A stretch of 64,000 nucleotides of DNA from an uncultured Allobosea sp. (GTDB lineage Bacteria > Pseudomonadota > Alphaproteobacteria > Rhizobiales > Beijerinckiaceae), in assembly GCF_945956895.1 (NCBI RefSeq), contig NZ_CAMFJF010000004.1, positions 62,001-126,000 on the forward strand, written 5' to 3'. The notes under the pieces were generated by a model, which was not told the DNA's origin, ran no database searches, and saw only the letters and a list, made by a program, of their open reading frames with translations. The stretch's first letter is position 1; each line of letters starts with the position of its first letter. The position numbers and the translations under genes were made by a program. Shown here in pieces: positions 34,919-44,254 of the stretch.

Positions 34919-35923
34919 ATGCGTTTGGGTTCTTTCGCGGCGGCGCTCGCCGGCGTTGCGCTTTCGGCTGTGGCGGCTTTCGCTCAATCGCAGCCGATCA
35001 AGCCGGCCATCGTCTATGACAAGGGCGGAAAATTCGACAAATCCTTCAACGAAGGCGTCTTCATCGGCGCCGAGAAGTTCAAGAAGGAGACGAATGTCGA
35101 TTTCCGCGATTTCGAGCCGACCAACGACGCCCAGATCGAGCAGGCCCTGCGCCGCTTCGCCCGCGACGGCCATTCGCCGATCATCGCGGTCGGCTTCTCG
35201 CAGGCGACCGCCCTGCAGAAGGTCGCGGCCGAGTTCCCGAACCTGAAATTCACGATCATCGACATGGTGGTCGAACTGCCGAACGTGCAGTCGGTCGTCT
35301 TCAAGGAGCATGAGGGCTCCTATCTCGTCGGCCTGCTCGCGGCGATGGCCTCGAAATCGGGCAAGGTCGGCTTCGTCGGCGGCATGGATATCCCGCTGAT
35401 CCGCAAATTTGCCTGCGGCTATGTCCAGGGCGTCAAGGCCGGCAAGCCCGGTGCCGAGATCTTCCAGAACATGACCGGCTCGACGCCAGCAGCCTGGAAC
35501 GACCCGGTGAAGGGTGGCGAGCTCGCCAAGTCGCAGATCGATCGCGGCGCGGACGTGGTCTACCACGCCGCCGGCGGCACCGGCATCGGCGTGCTCCGCG
35601 CGGTGGCCGATGCCGGCAAGCTCGGCATCGGCGTCGATTCCAACCAGAACGCCCTGCATCCGGGCAAGGTGCTGACCTCGATGCTGAAGCGTGTCGACAT
35701 CGCCGCCTACAACTCCTTCAAGGCGGCGCAGGATGGTTCCTGGAAGCCGGGCGTCTCCGTGCTTGGCCTGAAGGAGGATGGCATCGACTGGGCGCTGGAT
35801 GACGCCAACAAGGCTCTGATCACCCCGGAGATGAAGGCTGCCGCCGACAAGGCCAAGGCCGATATCATCGCCGGCACGGTCAAGGTCCACGACTACATGT
35901 CGGACCAGAAATGCACGATGTGA
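34919..35923 (+). CDS. BMP family nucleoside-binding protein of an ABC importer
   Basis: A 334-aa BMP/PnrA-like binding protein. Signal peptide MRLGSFAAALAGVALSAVAAFAQ, then 'KPAIVYDKGGKFDKSFNEGVFIGAEKF' (the BMP signature DKSFNE), 'EHEGSYLVGLLAAMAS', 'GKVGFVGGMDIPLIRKFACGYVQGVK' and 'GVDSNQNALHPGKVLTSMLKRVD'. Family members bind purine or pyrimidine nucleosides. The cdd, phosphorylase and deoC genes downstream make that the likely ligand. AGGGGA lies eight bases before ATG 34919. Confidence 0.9.
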   Translation: MRLGSFAAALAGVALSAVAAFAQSQPIKPAIVYDKGGKFDKSFNEGVFIGAEKFKKETNVDFRDFEPTNDAQIEQALRRFARDGHSPIIAVGFSQATALQKVAAEFPNLKFTIIDMVVELPNVQSVVFKEHEGSYLVGLLAAMASKSGKVGFVGGMDIPLIRKFACGYVQGVKAGKPGAEIFQNMTGSTPAAWNDPVKGGELAKSQIDRGADVVYHAAGGTGIGVLRAVADAGKLGIGVDSNQNALHPGKVLTSMLKRVDIAAYNSFKAAQDGSWKPGVSVLGLKEDGIDWALDDANKALITPEMKAAADKAKADIIAGTVKVHDYMSDQKCTM

Positions 35924-35967
35924 GGCGCGGGCATCGTCTGGACCGTTGCGGGATGAGGCGCGGGGAA

Positions 35968-36104
35968 CCCTTCTCCCTTGTCGGAGAAGGGCAGGGATGA
36001 GGGCCCGCCCTATCCGCAGAAGGTGCAGCGGCATCCGGCTCGCCCTGACAAGCAGCGGCAGTCCCTCACCCCTGCCCCTCTTCCATCCGGGAGAGGGGTT
36101 CTGG
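35968..36104. repeat. imperfect palindromic element between bmpA and its ATPase gene
   Basis: CCTTCTCCCTTGTCGGAGAAGG is a local hairpin. GCAGGGATGAGGG and CCCTCACCCCTGCCCCTC at the far side pair over about 130 bp. This is the 'GGAGAAGG...GAGAGGGG' kind of repeat common in proteobacteria. I see no second copy here. It separates the binding-protein gene from the rest of the operon. Confidence 0.6.
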
Positions 36105-36121
36105 GGCGCGGCTCCCACATC

Positions 36122-37660
36122 ATGACGGCCATAGCGTTGCCACCGGCCATCGAACTCGTCGGTATCTCCAAGCGCTTCGGCCCGGTCGCCGCCAACAGGG
36201 ACGTGTCCTTGTCGGTCGCGGCCGGCTCGATCCATGGCATCGTCGGCGAGAACGGCGCCGGCAAGTCGACGCTGATGTCGATTCTCTACGGCTTCTACGA
36301 GGCCGATGCCGGCGAGATCAGGATCGCGGGAGAGCTGCGCCGCATCCGCTCCTCGGCCGACGCGATCGCGGCGGGGATCGGCATGGTCCATCAGCACTTC
36401 ATGCTGGTGGAGACCTTGAGCGTCGTTGAGAACGTCGTGCTCGGCGCCGAGGGCGGGGCGCTGCTCAAGGGCGGCGTCACCAGGGCACGCGCTGTGCTCG
36501 CGAAGCTTTCGCAGGATTACGGCCTCGCGATCGATCCCGATGCCATCGTCGGCGAGCTTTCCGTCGGCCTGCAGCAGCGTGTCGAGATCCTGAAGGCACT
36601 CTATCGCGGCGCCGAGATCCTGATCCTGGACGAGCCCACGGCGGTGCTGACCCCGGCCGAGGCCGACCAGCTCTTCGCCCTGCTCCGGGCGCTGAAGGCA
36701 CAGGGCAAGACGGTGATCCTGATCACCCATAAGCTGCGCGAGATCATGGACGTGACCGACCGGGTCTCGGTGATGCGTCGTGGCGAGATGGTCGCCCATG
36801 TCGCGACTGTCGAAACTTCGCCGCCCGCTCTGGCCGAGGCGATGGTCGGCCGGCGTGTGTTGCTGCGCGTCGAGAAGGAGCCGCGCGAGCGCGGCGCGCC
36901 GGTGCTGGAGGCGGTAGGCCTGTCCTGCCGCGACGGGCGCGGCACCGAGACCCTGAAGGACGTCAATCTCACGCTCCATCCCGGCGAGATCGTCGGCATT
37001 GCCGGGGTCGCCGGTAACGGCCAGAGCGAATTGCTGGAAGTGCTGGCCGGCCTGATCCAGCCGAGCCGTGGCGTGATCCGCCTCGGCGGCCAGATTCTTA
37101 CGGCGGCCGATCGCCATCCGGCGCGTTTGCGCGATCTCGGCCTGATGCATATCCCAGAGGACCGTCACCGCAGCGGCCTCGTCACCGCCTTCTCCGCCGC
37201 CGAGAACGCCATCCTCGGTTATCAGCATGATCCGGCCTTCGGTTCCGGCCCGCTGCTCTCGCCGGCCCGCATCGAGGCCCATGCCCGCGAGGCGTTCATG
37301 GCTTACGACGTGCGCCCGCCCGATCCGGCGCTGAAGACGGCGAAATTCTCCGGCGGCAACCAGCAGAAGATCGTGCTCGCCCGCGAGATCGAGCGCGGTC
37401 CGAAGGTGCTGCTCGTCGGCCAGCCGACGCGCGGTGTCGATATCGGCGCGATCGAGTTCATCCATCGCAGGCTGGTGGCGCTACGCGATTCCGGCGTCGC
37501 GATCCTGCTCGTCTCGGTCGAGCTCGAGGAGGTGATGGCGCTCTCCGACCGAATCATCGCGATGTGCGGCGGCCGGATCACCGGCGAACGGGCAGCTGAG
37601 ACCGCCGATGAGCGCGATCTCGGCCTGTTGATGGCTGGCGTGACGGACGAGGCGGCGTGA
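36122..37660 (+). CDS. nucleoside ABC transporter ATP-binding protein (two ATPase domains)
   Basis: A 512-aa protein with tandem ATPase domains, as in BmpB/NupO and RbsA-like systems. The N-terminal domain has Walker A 'GENGAGKST', signature 'LSVGLQQRVEILKAL' and Walker B 'ILILDEPTAVLTP'. The C-terminal domain has a degenerate Walker A 'GVAGNGQSELLEVLAGL', signature 'FSGGNQQKIVLAREI' and 'LLVGQPTRGVDIGAIEFIH', where the usual Walker B aspartate is replaced. Only the N-terminal site probably hydrolyses ATP fully. The start is MTAIALPPAIE. Confidence 0.93.
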   Translation: MTAIALPPAIELVGISKRFGPVAANRDVSLSVAAGSIHGIVGENGAGKSTLMSILYGFYEADAGEIRIAGELRRIRSSADAIAAGIGMVHQHFMLVETLSVVENVVLGAEGGALLKGGVTRARAVLAKLSQDYGLAIDPDAIVGELSVGLQQRVEILKALYRGAEILILDEPTAVLTPAEADQLFALLRALKAQGKTVILITHKLREIMDVTDRVSVMRRGEMVAHVATVETSPPALAEAMVGRRVLLRVEKEPRERGAPVLEAVGLSCRDGRGTETLKDVNLTLHPGEIVGIAGVAGNGQSELLEVLAGLIQPSRGVIRLGGQILTAADRHPARLRDLGLMHIPEDRHRSGLVTAFSAAENAILGYQHDPAFGSGPLLSPARIEAHAREAFMAYDVRPPDPALKTAKFSGGNQQKIVLAREIERGPKVLLVGQPTRGVDIGAIEFIHRRLVALRDSGVAILLVSVELEEVMALSDRIIAMCGGRITGERAAETADERDLGLLMAGVTDEAA

Positions 37661-37791
37661 TGCGGGGAAGTTGCAGAACTGCTTCCCGTCATGGTCGGGC
37701 TTGTCCCGACCATCCACGTCTTCGCTGGTCGAAGGCCGTGTTCAAGGCGTGGATGCTCGCCACAAGGGCGAGCATGACGGGGTGTCCATGA
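37660..37791 (+). CDS. repeat-borne linker ORF between transporter genes (43 codons)
   Basis: The ATPase stop (TGATG) overlaps an ATG that opens a 43-codon frame (MRGSCRTASRHGRACP...). It reads through the type-D repeat and stops in TGA at 37789-37791, overlapping the permease start (ATGA at 37788-37791). No known protein resemblance. It has the same architecture as the frames at 25733 and 57482. Confidence 0.3.
   Translation: MRGSCRTASRHGRACPDHPRLRWSKAVFKAWMLATRASMTGCP
37688..37778. repeat. type-D palindromic repeat inside the nucleoside transporter operon
   Basis: GTCATGGTCGGGCTTGTCCCGACCATCCACGTC on one side and GCGTGGATGCTCGCCACAAGGGCGAGCATGAC on the other. It lies in the opposite orientation to the copy at 27429-27519. 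It separates the ATPase gene from the first permease gene. Confidence 0.85.
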
Positions 37792-38891
37792 GCGCTGCGC
37801 CCGTCGAACTCCCGCGCTGGGCCGATGTCGCGCTGGTGCCGCTGGTCTCGGTCGCGGCGGCGCTCCTCGTCGCCGGGCTCGTGGTCGTCGGCATCGGCGA
37901 GAATCCGCTGGAGGCGACGGCGCTGCTCCTGCGCGGCGCGCTCGGCAGTGCCGAGGGCATCGGATTCACGCTCTACTACGCGACGAATTTCATCTTCACC
38001 GGGCTCGCGGTCGCCGTCGCCTTCCATGCCGGCCTGTTCAATATCGGCGGCGAGGGGCAGGCGACGGTGGCCGGTATCGCCATGGCGATCGCCTGCCTGG
38101 CATTCCCTGCCTTGCCCGGTTTCCTCGCCGCGCCCTTCGCGATCCTCGCGGCGGCGGCCGGCGGCGCGGCTTACGCCTTCATTCCCGGCTGGCTCCAGGC
38201 GAAGCGCGGCAGCCATGTCGTCATCACCACGATCATGCTGAACTTCGTCGCGGCGACGCTGATCGTCTATCTGCTGCGCGAGATCATCGGCAAGCCCGGT
38301 TCCATGCAGCCGGAAACGCCGGATTTCCCGGCGCAGGCCGTGCTGACGCCGATGCATCAATGGCTCGCGCCCTTCGGCATCATCCTGCCCTCGACCCCGC
38401 TCAACACTGCCTTCCTGCTTGCTCTGATGGCGCTCGTCGCCGTCTGGCTGCTGATCTGGCGCACGCGACTGGGCTATGCGATCCGCACCGTCGGTGCCAA
38501 TCCGCGCGCCGCCGCCTATGCCGGCATCTCGCCGGCCGCGGTCACCATGATCGCGATGGCGATCTCGGGCGCGCTGGCCGGCGGGCTCGCGGTTAACGAG
38601 GCGCTCGGCGTCCAGCATCGGCTGGTGCTCGATTTCACCGCCGGCTACGGCTTCGTCGGCATCGCAGTCGCCCTGATGGGGCGCGGCCACCCGGCCGGCG
38701 TCGGCCTCGCCGCCCTGCTCTTCGGCGTGCTCTACCAAGGCGGGGCCGAACTCTCCTTCGACAAGCCGGCCATCACCCGCGACATGGTCGTGGTCATAGG
38801 CGGCGTGCTCGTGCTCTTCGCCGGAGCGCTGGACGGGCTGTTCCGCCGGTTCGTCGCGAGCGCGCTCGGCATGGGGCGAGGGGCGGCGTGA
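37788..38891 (+). CDS. nucleoside ABC transporter permease 1 (BmpC/NupP type)
   Basis: A 367-aa permease with 8-10 membrane segments. The family block is 'YYATNFIFTGLAVAVAFHAGLFNIGGEGQATVAGIAMAI', with 'GSHVVITTIMLNFVAATLIVYLL' and 'RTVGANPRAAAYAGISPAAVTMIAMAISGALAGGLAVNEALGVQHRL'. It pairs with the second permease to form a heterodimeric channel. ATG 37788 (MSAAPVELP) gives a soluble N-terminus of normal length. The frame is also open upstream through the repeat. Its stop overlaps the next start. Confidence 0.92.
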   Translation: MSAAPVELPRWADVALVPLVSVAAALLVAGLVVVGIGENPLEATALLLRGALGSAEGIGFTLYYATNFIFTGLAVAVAFHAGLFNIGGEGQATVAGIAMAIACLAFPALPGFLAAPFAILAAAAGGAAYAFIPGWLQAKRGSHVVITTIMLNFVAATLIVYLLREIIGKPGSMQPETPDFPAQAVLTPMHQWLAPFGIILPSTPLNTAFLLALMALVAVWLLIWRTRLGYAIRTVGANPRAAAYAGISPAAVTMIAMAISGALAGGLAVNEALGVQHRLVLDFTAGYGFVGIAVALMGRGHPAGVGLAALLFGVLYQGGAELSFDKPAITRDMVVVIGGVLVLFAGALDGLFRRFVASALGMGRGAA

Positions 38892-39865
38892 TGGATCAGC
38901 TCCAGCTCATCGCCGTCGTTCTCGATTCGGCGATCCGGCTCTCGATACCGCTGATCTGCGCCGCCATGGCGGGCTTGTGGTCGGAGCGGGCCGGCGTCGT
39001 CGATATCGGTCTCGAAGGCAAGATGCTGATCGCGGCCTTCGCCTCGGCGGTCGCGGCCTTCGTCTCCGGCTCGGCCTGGATCGGGCTTGGCGCCGGCATC
39101 CTGGCATCGCTGGCCCTGGCGCTGGTCCATGGCTTCGCCGCCATCACCTGGCGCGGCAACCAGATCGTCTCCGGCGTCGCGATCAACATGCTGGCGGCGG
39201 GGCTCACCGTCATCCTCGGCAATGCCTGGTACGGGCAGGGTGGGCGTACCCCCTCGCTCGAGGGCCCGGCCCGCTTCGGCGAGCTCACCTTGCCCTTCGC
39301 CGCTTGGGCGCGCGCAAACGTTCCCGGGCTCGGCCTGTTCTACGACGAGGTCGTCTCCGGCCATGCCGCCCCGGCCTATCTCGCCTTCCTCTGTGTGCTG
39401 ATCACCGCCCTCGTGCTCAAGCGCACGCGCTTCGGCCTGCGCATCCGCGCGGTCGGCGAGAACCCGGCTGCGGTCGACACGGCCGGCATCTCGGTCGCGG
39501 GCCTGCGCTATGGCGCCGTCGCGATCTGCGGCGTGCTCTGCGGCATCGGCGGCACCTATCTCGCCGTCGCGCAATCGGCCGGCTTCCTGCCGCATATGAC
39601 GGCCGGGCGCGGCTTCATCGCGCTCGCCGCTGTGATATTCGCCAATTGGCGCCCCTGGCCCGCGCTCGGCGCCTGCCTGCTCTTCGGCCTGCTCGACGCG
39701 GTCGCGATCCGGCTTCAGGGCGTGACATTGCCCGGCATCGGCCTCGTGCCGGTGGAAGCGATCCAGGCCTTGCCCTATCTGATGACCATCGTCCTGCTCG
39801 CCGGCTTCATCGGCAAGGCGACGCCGCCCAGGGCCTCCAGCCTGCCCTATGTCAAGGAACGCTGA
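38891..39865 (+). CDS. nucleoside ABC transporter permease 2 (BmpD/NupQ type)
   Basis: A 324-aa permease. It begins 'MDQLQLIAVVLDSAIRLSIPLICAAMAGLWSERAGVVDIGLEGKMLIAAF', the characteristic N-terminus of the second subunit. 'TWRGNQIVSGVAINMLAAGLTVIL' and 'RAVGENPAAVDTAGISVAGLRYGAVAICGVLCGIGGTYL' follow. ATG 38891 overlaps the preceding stop by one base (TGATG). A GTG three bases earlier is also possible. The 3' end leads straight into cdd. Confidence 0.93.
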   Translation: MDQLQLIAVVLDSAIRLSIPLICAAMAGLWSERAGVVDIGLEGKMLIAAFASAVAAFVSGSAWIGLGAGILASLALALVHGFAAITWRGNQIVSGVAINMLAAGLTVILGNAWYGQGGRTPSLEGPARFGELTLPFAAWARANVPGLGLFYDEVVSGHAAPAYLAFLCVLITALVLKRTRFGLRIRAVGENPAAVDTAGISVAGLRYGAVAICGVLCGIGGTYLAVAQSAGFLPHMTAGRGFIALAAVIFANWRPWPALGACLLFGLLDAVAIRLQGVTLPGIGLVPVEAIQALPYLMTIVLLAGFIGKATPPRASSLPYVKER

Positions 39866-39866
39866 T

Positions 39867-40277
39867 TTGCCGGCCGATATCGATTTCGAGGCGCTGTTCG
39901 CCGCCGCCGCCGCGATCCAGCCGCGCGCCTACGCGCCCTATTCGCGCTTCAAGGTCGGGGCCGCGTTGCTGGCCGATGACGGCGCCATCCATGCCGGCTG
40001 CAATGTCGAGAACGCCGCCTATCCCGTCGGCTCCTGCGCCGAGGCCGGGGCCATCGCGGCGATGATCGCGGCCGGCGGGAAGGCGATCCGGGCCGTGCTC
40101 GTCTTCGGCGAGGGCGCCGAACTGGTCACGCCCTGCGGCGCCTGCCGCCAGCGCATCCGCGAATTCGCCGCGCCGGAGACGCCGATCGCGATCGCCGACC
40201 CCGATGGCATCCGGGCGCGCTTCACGCTGGAGGAGCTGTTGCCAGCCTCCTTCGGACCGGCCAATTTGCCGCGGTGA
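39867..40277 (+). CDS. cdd: cytidine deaminase
   Basis: A 136-aa small tetrameric-type deaminase converting (deoxy)cytidine to (deoxy)uridine. Zinc and catalytic motif: 'SCAEAGAI' (Cys-Ala-Glu) and 'PCGACRQRIREF'. Substrate motif 'AGCNVENAAYPVG'; N-terminal 'AYAPYSRFKVGAAL'. I place the start at TTG 39867 because AAGGAA lies seven bases upstream and the reading begins just after the permease stop. An ATG at 39849, inside the permease gene, would add six residues. It supplies uridine to salvage. Confidence 0.92.
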   Translation: MPADIDFEALFAAAAAIQPRAYAPYSRFKVGAALLADDGAIHAGCNVENAAYPVGSCAEAGAIAAMIAAGGKAIRAVLVFGEGAELVTPCGACRQRIREFAAPETPIAIADPDGIRARFTLEELLPASFGPANLPR

Positions 40278-40314
40278 TTTGGGGGCCGCTTCGGCGGCCG
40301 GAAGGGAGCGTGCG

Positions 40315-41124
40315 ATGGCGGCCGATCCGGCCTTCGACGAGGTGGCGTCCATCCTGGCGGAACGGGGCGTCGATACGATCGACTGCGCGATCGTGCTCGG
40401 CACCGGCCTCGGTGCCGTCGCCGAGGATATCCAGGACGCGATCCGCATCCCCTATGCCGACCTGCCCGGCTTCCCGCGTGGCGCGGTCTCCGGCCATGCC
40501 CGCCAGCTCTGCTATGGCACGTTGCATGGCCGCAAGCTGCTGATCTACGAGGGCCGCGCCCATTATTACGAGGGCGGCGATTCTGCGGTGATGCGCGTGC
40601 CCCTCGGCATGCTCACCGCCTTCGGCTCGCCACCGCTGATCCTGACCAATGCGGCGGGCTCGCTCTCGCTCGACATGCGCCCGGGCAGCCTCGCCCTGAT
40701 TACCGACCACATCAACCTGAACGGCCCCAACCCCCTCGTCGGCGATGCCGGCGACGGTCGCTTCGTGCCGATGGTCGATGCCTATGACCCGCATCTGCGC
40801 GGCCGCTTCAAGCGCGCGGCCCAGAAAGCGGCGATCCCGCTCGGCGAGGGCGTCTATATGTGGTTCACCGGGCCGAGCTTCGAGACGCCGGCCGAAATCC
40901 GCATGGCCAAGCTGCTGGGCGCCGATCTCGTGGGGATGTCGACCGTGCCGGAAGTCATCCTGGCGCGGCGCCACGGCCTGCGCGTCGCCGGCCTGTCGAT
41001 CGTCACCAATATGGGCGCCGGCCTGCATGGCGGCACGCCGCATCATGCCGAGACGCGCGATGTCGCTGGCCTTGCGGCCGGCGCGCTCAGGCGCCTGCTG
41101 CGCGCCTTCCTGTCGGAGTTGTGA
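40315..41124 (+). CDS. purine-nucleoside phosphorylase (trimeric type)
   Basis: A 269-aa PNP splitting purine nucleosides with phosphate into base and (deoxy)ribose-1-phosphate. Motifs: 'IVLGTGLGAVAED', 'FPRGAVSGHARQLCYG', 'YEGRAHYYEGGD' (phosphate and base contacts), 'LTNAAGSLSLDMRPG', 'FTGPSFETPAEIRM' and 'VGMSTVPEVILARRHG'. GAAGGGAG lies just before ATG 40315. Between cdd and deoC in the salvage operon. Usual names include punA and deoD; I leave the symbol open. Confidence 0.93.
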   Translation: MAADPAFDEVASILAERGVDTIDCAIVLGTGLGAVAEDIQDAIRIPYADLPGFPRGAVSGHARQLCYGTLHGRKLLIYEGRAHYYEGGDSAVMRVPLGMLTAFGSPPLILTNAAGSLSLDMRPGSLALITDHINLNGPNPLVGDAGDGRFVPMVDAYDPHLRGRFKRAAQKAAIPLGEGVYMWFTGPSFETPAEIRMAKLLGADLVGMSTVPEVILARRHGLRVAGLSIVTNMGAGLHGGTPHHAETRDVAGLAAGALRRLLRAFLSEL

Positions 41125-41127
41125 ACC

Positions 41128-41889
41128 ATGTCCGATGCCGATCTCGCCAGGCGCGCGCTTGCCCTCCTCGATCTCACCGATCTCGCCGACGACGCGACGG
41201 AGCAAGGCACGCGCGATCTCTGCCGTCGCGCCGTCTCCGGCCCGGTGCCGGTCGCGGCGGTGTGCCTGTGGCCGCGTTTCGTCGCGACGGCCCGGACGGA
41301 GCTCGGCGACGGCCCGGTCCGCATCGCGACCGTGGTCAATTTCCCGGATGGGGATACCCCGATTGCTCCGGCCATGCGCGAGACGGAAGCGGCGCTTGCA
41401 GCCGGCGCGGACGAGATCGATCTCGTCCTGCCTTGGCGGGCGGTGCTGGCCGGCCAGACCACGGCGGCGGTGGCCATGGTCCGCAACGTCAAGATGCTCT
41501 GCGACGAGCGGCGCCTGAAGGTGATCCTGGAGACCGGCGAATACCCCAATCTCGACAAGGTCAGGACGACCTCGGAGCTTGCCATCGCGGCCGGCGCCGA
41601 TTTCATCAAGACCTCGACCGGCAAGACCGCGAACTCGGCGAGCATCCCGGCGGCGCGCGTGATGCTCGGCGTCATCGCGGAAATGGGCCGTCCCGTCGGG
41701 TTGAAGCCGTCGGGCGGCATCCGGACATTGGCCGATGCCACGCGCTATCTCGACCTTGCCGATGCGATCATGGGAGAGGATTGGGTCTCGCCGACGACTT
41801 TCCGCTTCGGCGCCAGCGGCCTCTACGGCGCGCTCGTCGCGGCCATTGACGGCGCTGCGCCCGACGGCGCACCGCGTGGGAGCTATTGA
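41128..41889 (+). CDS. deoC: deoxyribose-phosphate aldolase
   Basis: A 253-aa class I aldolase cleaving 2-deoxyribose-5-phosphate to glyceraldehyde-3-phosphate and acetaldehyde. The Schiff-base lysine is in '[10 protein letters not shown]', and the second catalytic lysine is in '[12 protein letters not shown]'. '[10 protein letters not shown]' and '[14 protein letters not shown]' are the DeoC core. It begins 3 bases after the phosphorylase stop, and its stop overlaps the deoA start. With deoA and the phosphorylase it links nucleoside sugars to central carbon metabolism. Confidence 0.95.
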   Translation: MSDADLARRALALLDLTDLADDATEQGTRDLCRRAVSGPVPVAAVCLWPRFVATARTELGDGPVRIATVVNFPDGDTPIAPAMRETEAALAAGADEIDLVLPWRAVLAGQTTAAVAMVRNVKMLCDERRLKVILETGEYPNLDKVRTTSELAIAAGADFIKTSTGKTANSASIPAARVMLGVIAEMGRPVGLKPSGGIRTLADATRYLDLADAIMGEDWVSPTTFRFGASGLYGALVAAIDGAAPDGAPRGSY

Positions 41890-43214
41890 TGCGCCTGACC
41901 CAGGAGATCATCGCCGCCAAGCGCGACGGTGCGGAACTGTCCGAGGCCGATATCCGCCAGCTGATCGCCGGCTTGCCGGACGGCTCGGTCAGCGAAGGCC
42001 AGGCCGCCGCCTTCGCCATGGCGGTCTATTTCAACGGCATGAACGAGCGCGAGCGCGTGGCGCTGACGCTGGCCATGCGCGATTCCGGCACGGTCCTGCG
42101 CTGGGACGACCTGCCCGGCCCGGCGCTCGACAAGCATTCGACCGGCGGCGTCGGCGATACGGTCAGCCTGCCGCTGGCGGCGGCCGTCGCGGCCTGCGGC
42201 GGCCATGTCCCGATGATCTCCGGTCGCGGCCTCGGCCATACCGGCGGAACGCTCGACAAGCTCGACGCGGTGCCGGGCTATGTCACCCAACCCGGCATCG
42301 ATCTCTTCCGCAAGGTTGTGCGTGAGGCCGGTTGCGCCATCATCGGCCAGACCGCCGATCTCGCCCCGGCCGACAAGCGCCTCTACGCCATTCGCGACGT
42401 CACCGCGACAGTCGAGTCGTTGCCGCTGATCACCGCCTCGATCCTGTCCAAGAAGCTGGCCGCCGGCCTGCACGGCCTCGCTATGGACGTGAAATTCGGC
42501 TCCGGCGCCTTCCTGCCGGATTACGGCAAGGCACAGGCCCTGGCGCAGGCGCTGGTTGGTGTCGCCAATGGCGCGGGCATGCCGACCACCGCCTTGCTCA
42601 CCGACATGAGCGAGCCGCTGGCCTCGGCCGCTGGCAATGCGCTCGAGGTCGCCTATGCGCTCGACCATCTGACCGGGCGGCACCGCGAACCGCGCTTCCA
42701 TGAGGTCACGGTTGCTCTGGCCGCCGAGATGCTGCTGCTCGGCAAGCTCGCGCCGGATCTCGACACTGCCCGCGCGAAGATCGAACAGGCTTTCGCCTCT
42801 GGCGCCGCGGCCGAGCGTTTCGCCCGCATGATCGTGGCGCTCGGCGGCCCGGCCGACCTGCTGGAAGCGCCACAGAAACATCTCGCCGCTGCCCCGGTCG
42901 TGAAGCCGGTCTATCCCGAAACGGCCGGTCAGGTTGCTTCTATCGATACGCGCGCCGTCGGGCTCGCCGTCGTCGCGCTTGGCGGTGGCCGCGTCCGTCC
43001 GCAGGACCCGATCGATCATGCCGTCGGGCTCGTGTCGCTGGCGGGGATCGGTGACGCCGTCGGCTCCGGCCAGCCGCTCGGCATCGTCCATGCCCGCGAC
43101 GAGGCCGGCTACGCTGCGGCAAGCGAGCGCTTGCGTAGGGCATACCGGATCGGGGAGGGTGCGGCGCGCGGCCCGCTGGTCGCGGAACGGGTTACGGAGA
43201 GGGTATCGGGATGA
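41889..43214 (+). CDS. deoA: thymidine phosphorylase
   Basis: A 441-aa pyrimidine nucleoside phosphorylase (thymidine/uridine to base and sugar-1-phosphate). Signature '[21 protein letters not shown]' and phosphate-binding '[19 protein letters not shown]' are present, plus '[12 protein letters not shown]'. The C-terminal domain ends '[18 protein letters not shown]'. ATG 41889 overlaps the deoC stop (TGATG). Its own stop overlaps the ghrA start (ATGA). Confidence 0.95.
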   Translation: MRLTQEIIAAKRDGAELSEADIRQLIAGLPDGSVSEGQAAAFAMAVYFNGMNERERVALTLAMRDSGTVLRWDDLPGPALDKHSTGGVGDTVSLPLAAAVAACGGHVPMISGRGLGHTGGTLDKLDAVPGYVTQPGIDLFRKVVREAGCAIIGQTADLAPADKRLYAIRDVTATVESLPLITASILSKKLAAGLHGLAMDVKFGSGAFLPDYGKAQALAQALVGVANGAGMPTTALLTDMSEPLASAAGNALEVAYALDHLTGRHREPRFHEVTVALAAEMLLLGKLAPDLDTARAKIEQAFASGAAAERFARMIVALGGPADLLEAPQKHLAAAPVVKPVYPETAGQVASIDTRAVGLAVVALGGGRVRPQDPIDHAVGLVSLAGIGDAVGSGQPLGIVHARDEAGYAAASERLRRAYRIGEGAARGPLVAERVTERVSG

Positions 43215-44155
43215 GTCTGCTTCTGGCCATGACGGGCTGGCATGTCGAGGATTGGCGCGCGCGCTTCCAGGCGCTGCTGCCGGATATGCCGATCGTCGTC
43301 CTCGGCGAGCCCTTCGACCGTCGCGCCGTCCATTATGTCGCGAGCTGGAAGCACCCGCCCGGCAGCCTGACCGGCCTGCCCAATCTCGCCGCGATCTTCT
43401 CGCTCGGGGCCGGCGTCGATTTCCTCTTCGCCGACGACAAGCTGCCGGCCGCGCCGATCGCGCGCATCGTCGATCCCGACCTGACGACGCGGATGAGCGA
43501 GTATATCGTCCTGCATTGCCTGAGCTATCTGCGCCAGCAGCGTCGCTACGACCGCCAGCAGCGCGAAAAGCTCTGGGACGACGACCGCAACCAGCCGGCG
43601 GCCCACTCCGTCCGCGTCGGCGTCATGGGGCTGGGCGAGCTCGGCCAGGATGCGGCGCGCAAGCTCGCCGTCATGGGCTTCGACGTCGCCGGCTGGAGCC
43701 GCTCGCCGAAGACTATCGAGGGGCTCCGGACCTTCTCCGGCGAGGACGGGATGAAAGCCTTTCTCGCTCGCACCGACATCCTCGTCAGCCTCCTGCCGCT
43801 GACCCCGGATACGCGCGGCATCATCAATGCCGAGATGCTCGCGGGCCTCGCGCAGGGCGGGCGCCTGGGCGGGCCGTTCCTGATCAATGCCGGGCGCGGC
43901 GGCCTGCAGGTCGCGGACGATATCCTCGCCGCGCTCGATACCGGTACGCTGAAGGGCGCCACGCTCGATGTCTTCGAGGTCGAGCCGCTGCCGGTGGAAT
44001 CGCGGCTCTGGAGCCATCCGGGCGTGACGGTCACCCCGCACAACTCGGCGATGTCGGAGCCGGAAGCGATCGCAACGGCGGTCGCCACGCAAATCCGGCG
44101 GCTGGAAGCGGGCGAGCCGCTGCTCAACGTGGTCGATCCCGCACGGGGCTATTGA
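43211..44155 (+). CDS. ghrA: glyoxylate/hydroxypyruvate reductase A-like 2-hydroxyacid dehydrogenase
   Basis: A 314-aa NAD(P)H-dependent D-2-hydroxyacid dehydrogenase of the GhrA group. The nucleotide motif is '[32 protein letters not shown]', with '[21 protein letters not shown]' (catalytic Arg region), a Glu in '[10 protein letters not shown]', and catalytic His in '[13 protein letters not shown]'. It reduces glyoxylate or hydroxypyruvate. Its start overlaps the deoA stop by four bases, so it is co-expressed with nucleoside salvage. The metabolic reason is not obvious. Confidence 0.9.
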   Translation: MSLLLAMTGWHVEDWRARFQALLPDMPIVVLGEPFDRRAVHYVASWKHPPGSLTGLPNLAAIFSLGAGVDFLFADDKLPAAPIARIVDPDLTTRMSEYIVLHCLSYLRQQRRYDRQQREKLWDDDRNQPAAHSVRVGVMGLGELGQDAARKLAVMGFDVAGWSRSPKTIEGLRTFSGEDGMKAFLARTDILVSLLPLTPDTRGIINAEMLAGLAQGGRLGGPFLINAGRGGLQVADDILAALDTGTLKGATLDVFEVEPLPVESRLWSHPGVTVTPHNSAMSEPEAIATAVATQIRRLEAGEPLLNVVDPARGY

Positions 44156-44254
44156 GCGTAACTCTGCAACCGTCACGGAACGGTCGCGGGGCTGTCGTCG
44201 CGGCGCAATCCGGGCGGGCGAAGCGAAGGCTTCGCCTCGTTCCGGAGCCATCTC

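Noticed and set aside
34826..37465. 879-codon minus-strand frame opposite bmpA and its ATPase gene
   Set aside because: It is a shadow of two well-recognised plus-strand genes. Composition is low complexity (His/Asp/Arg/Gly), with no domain.
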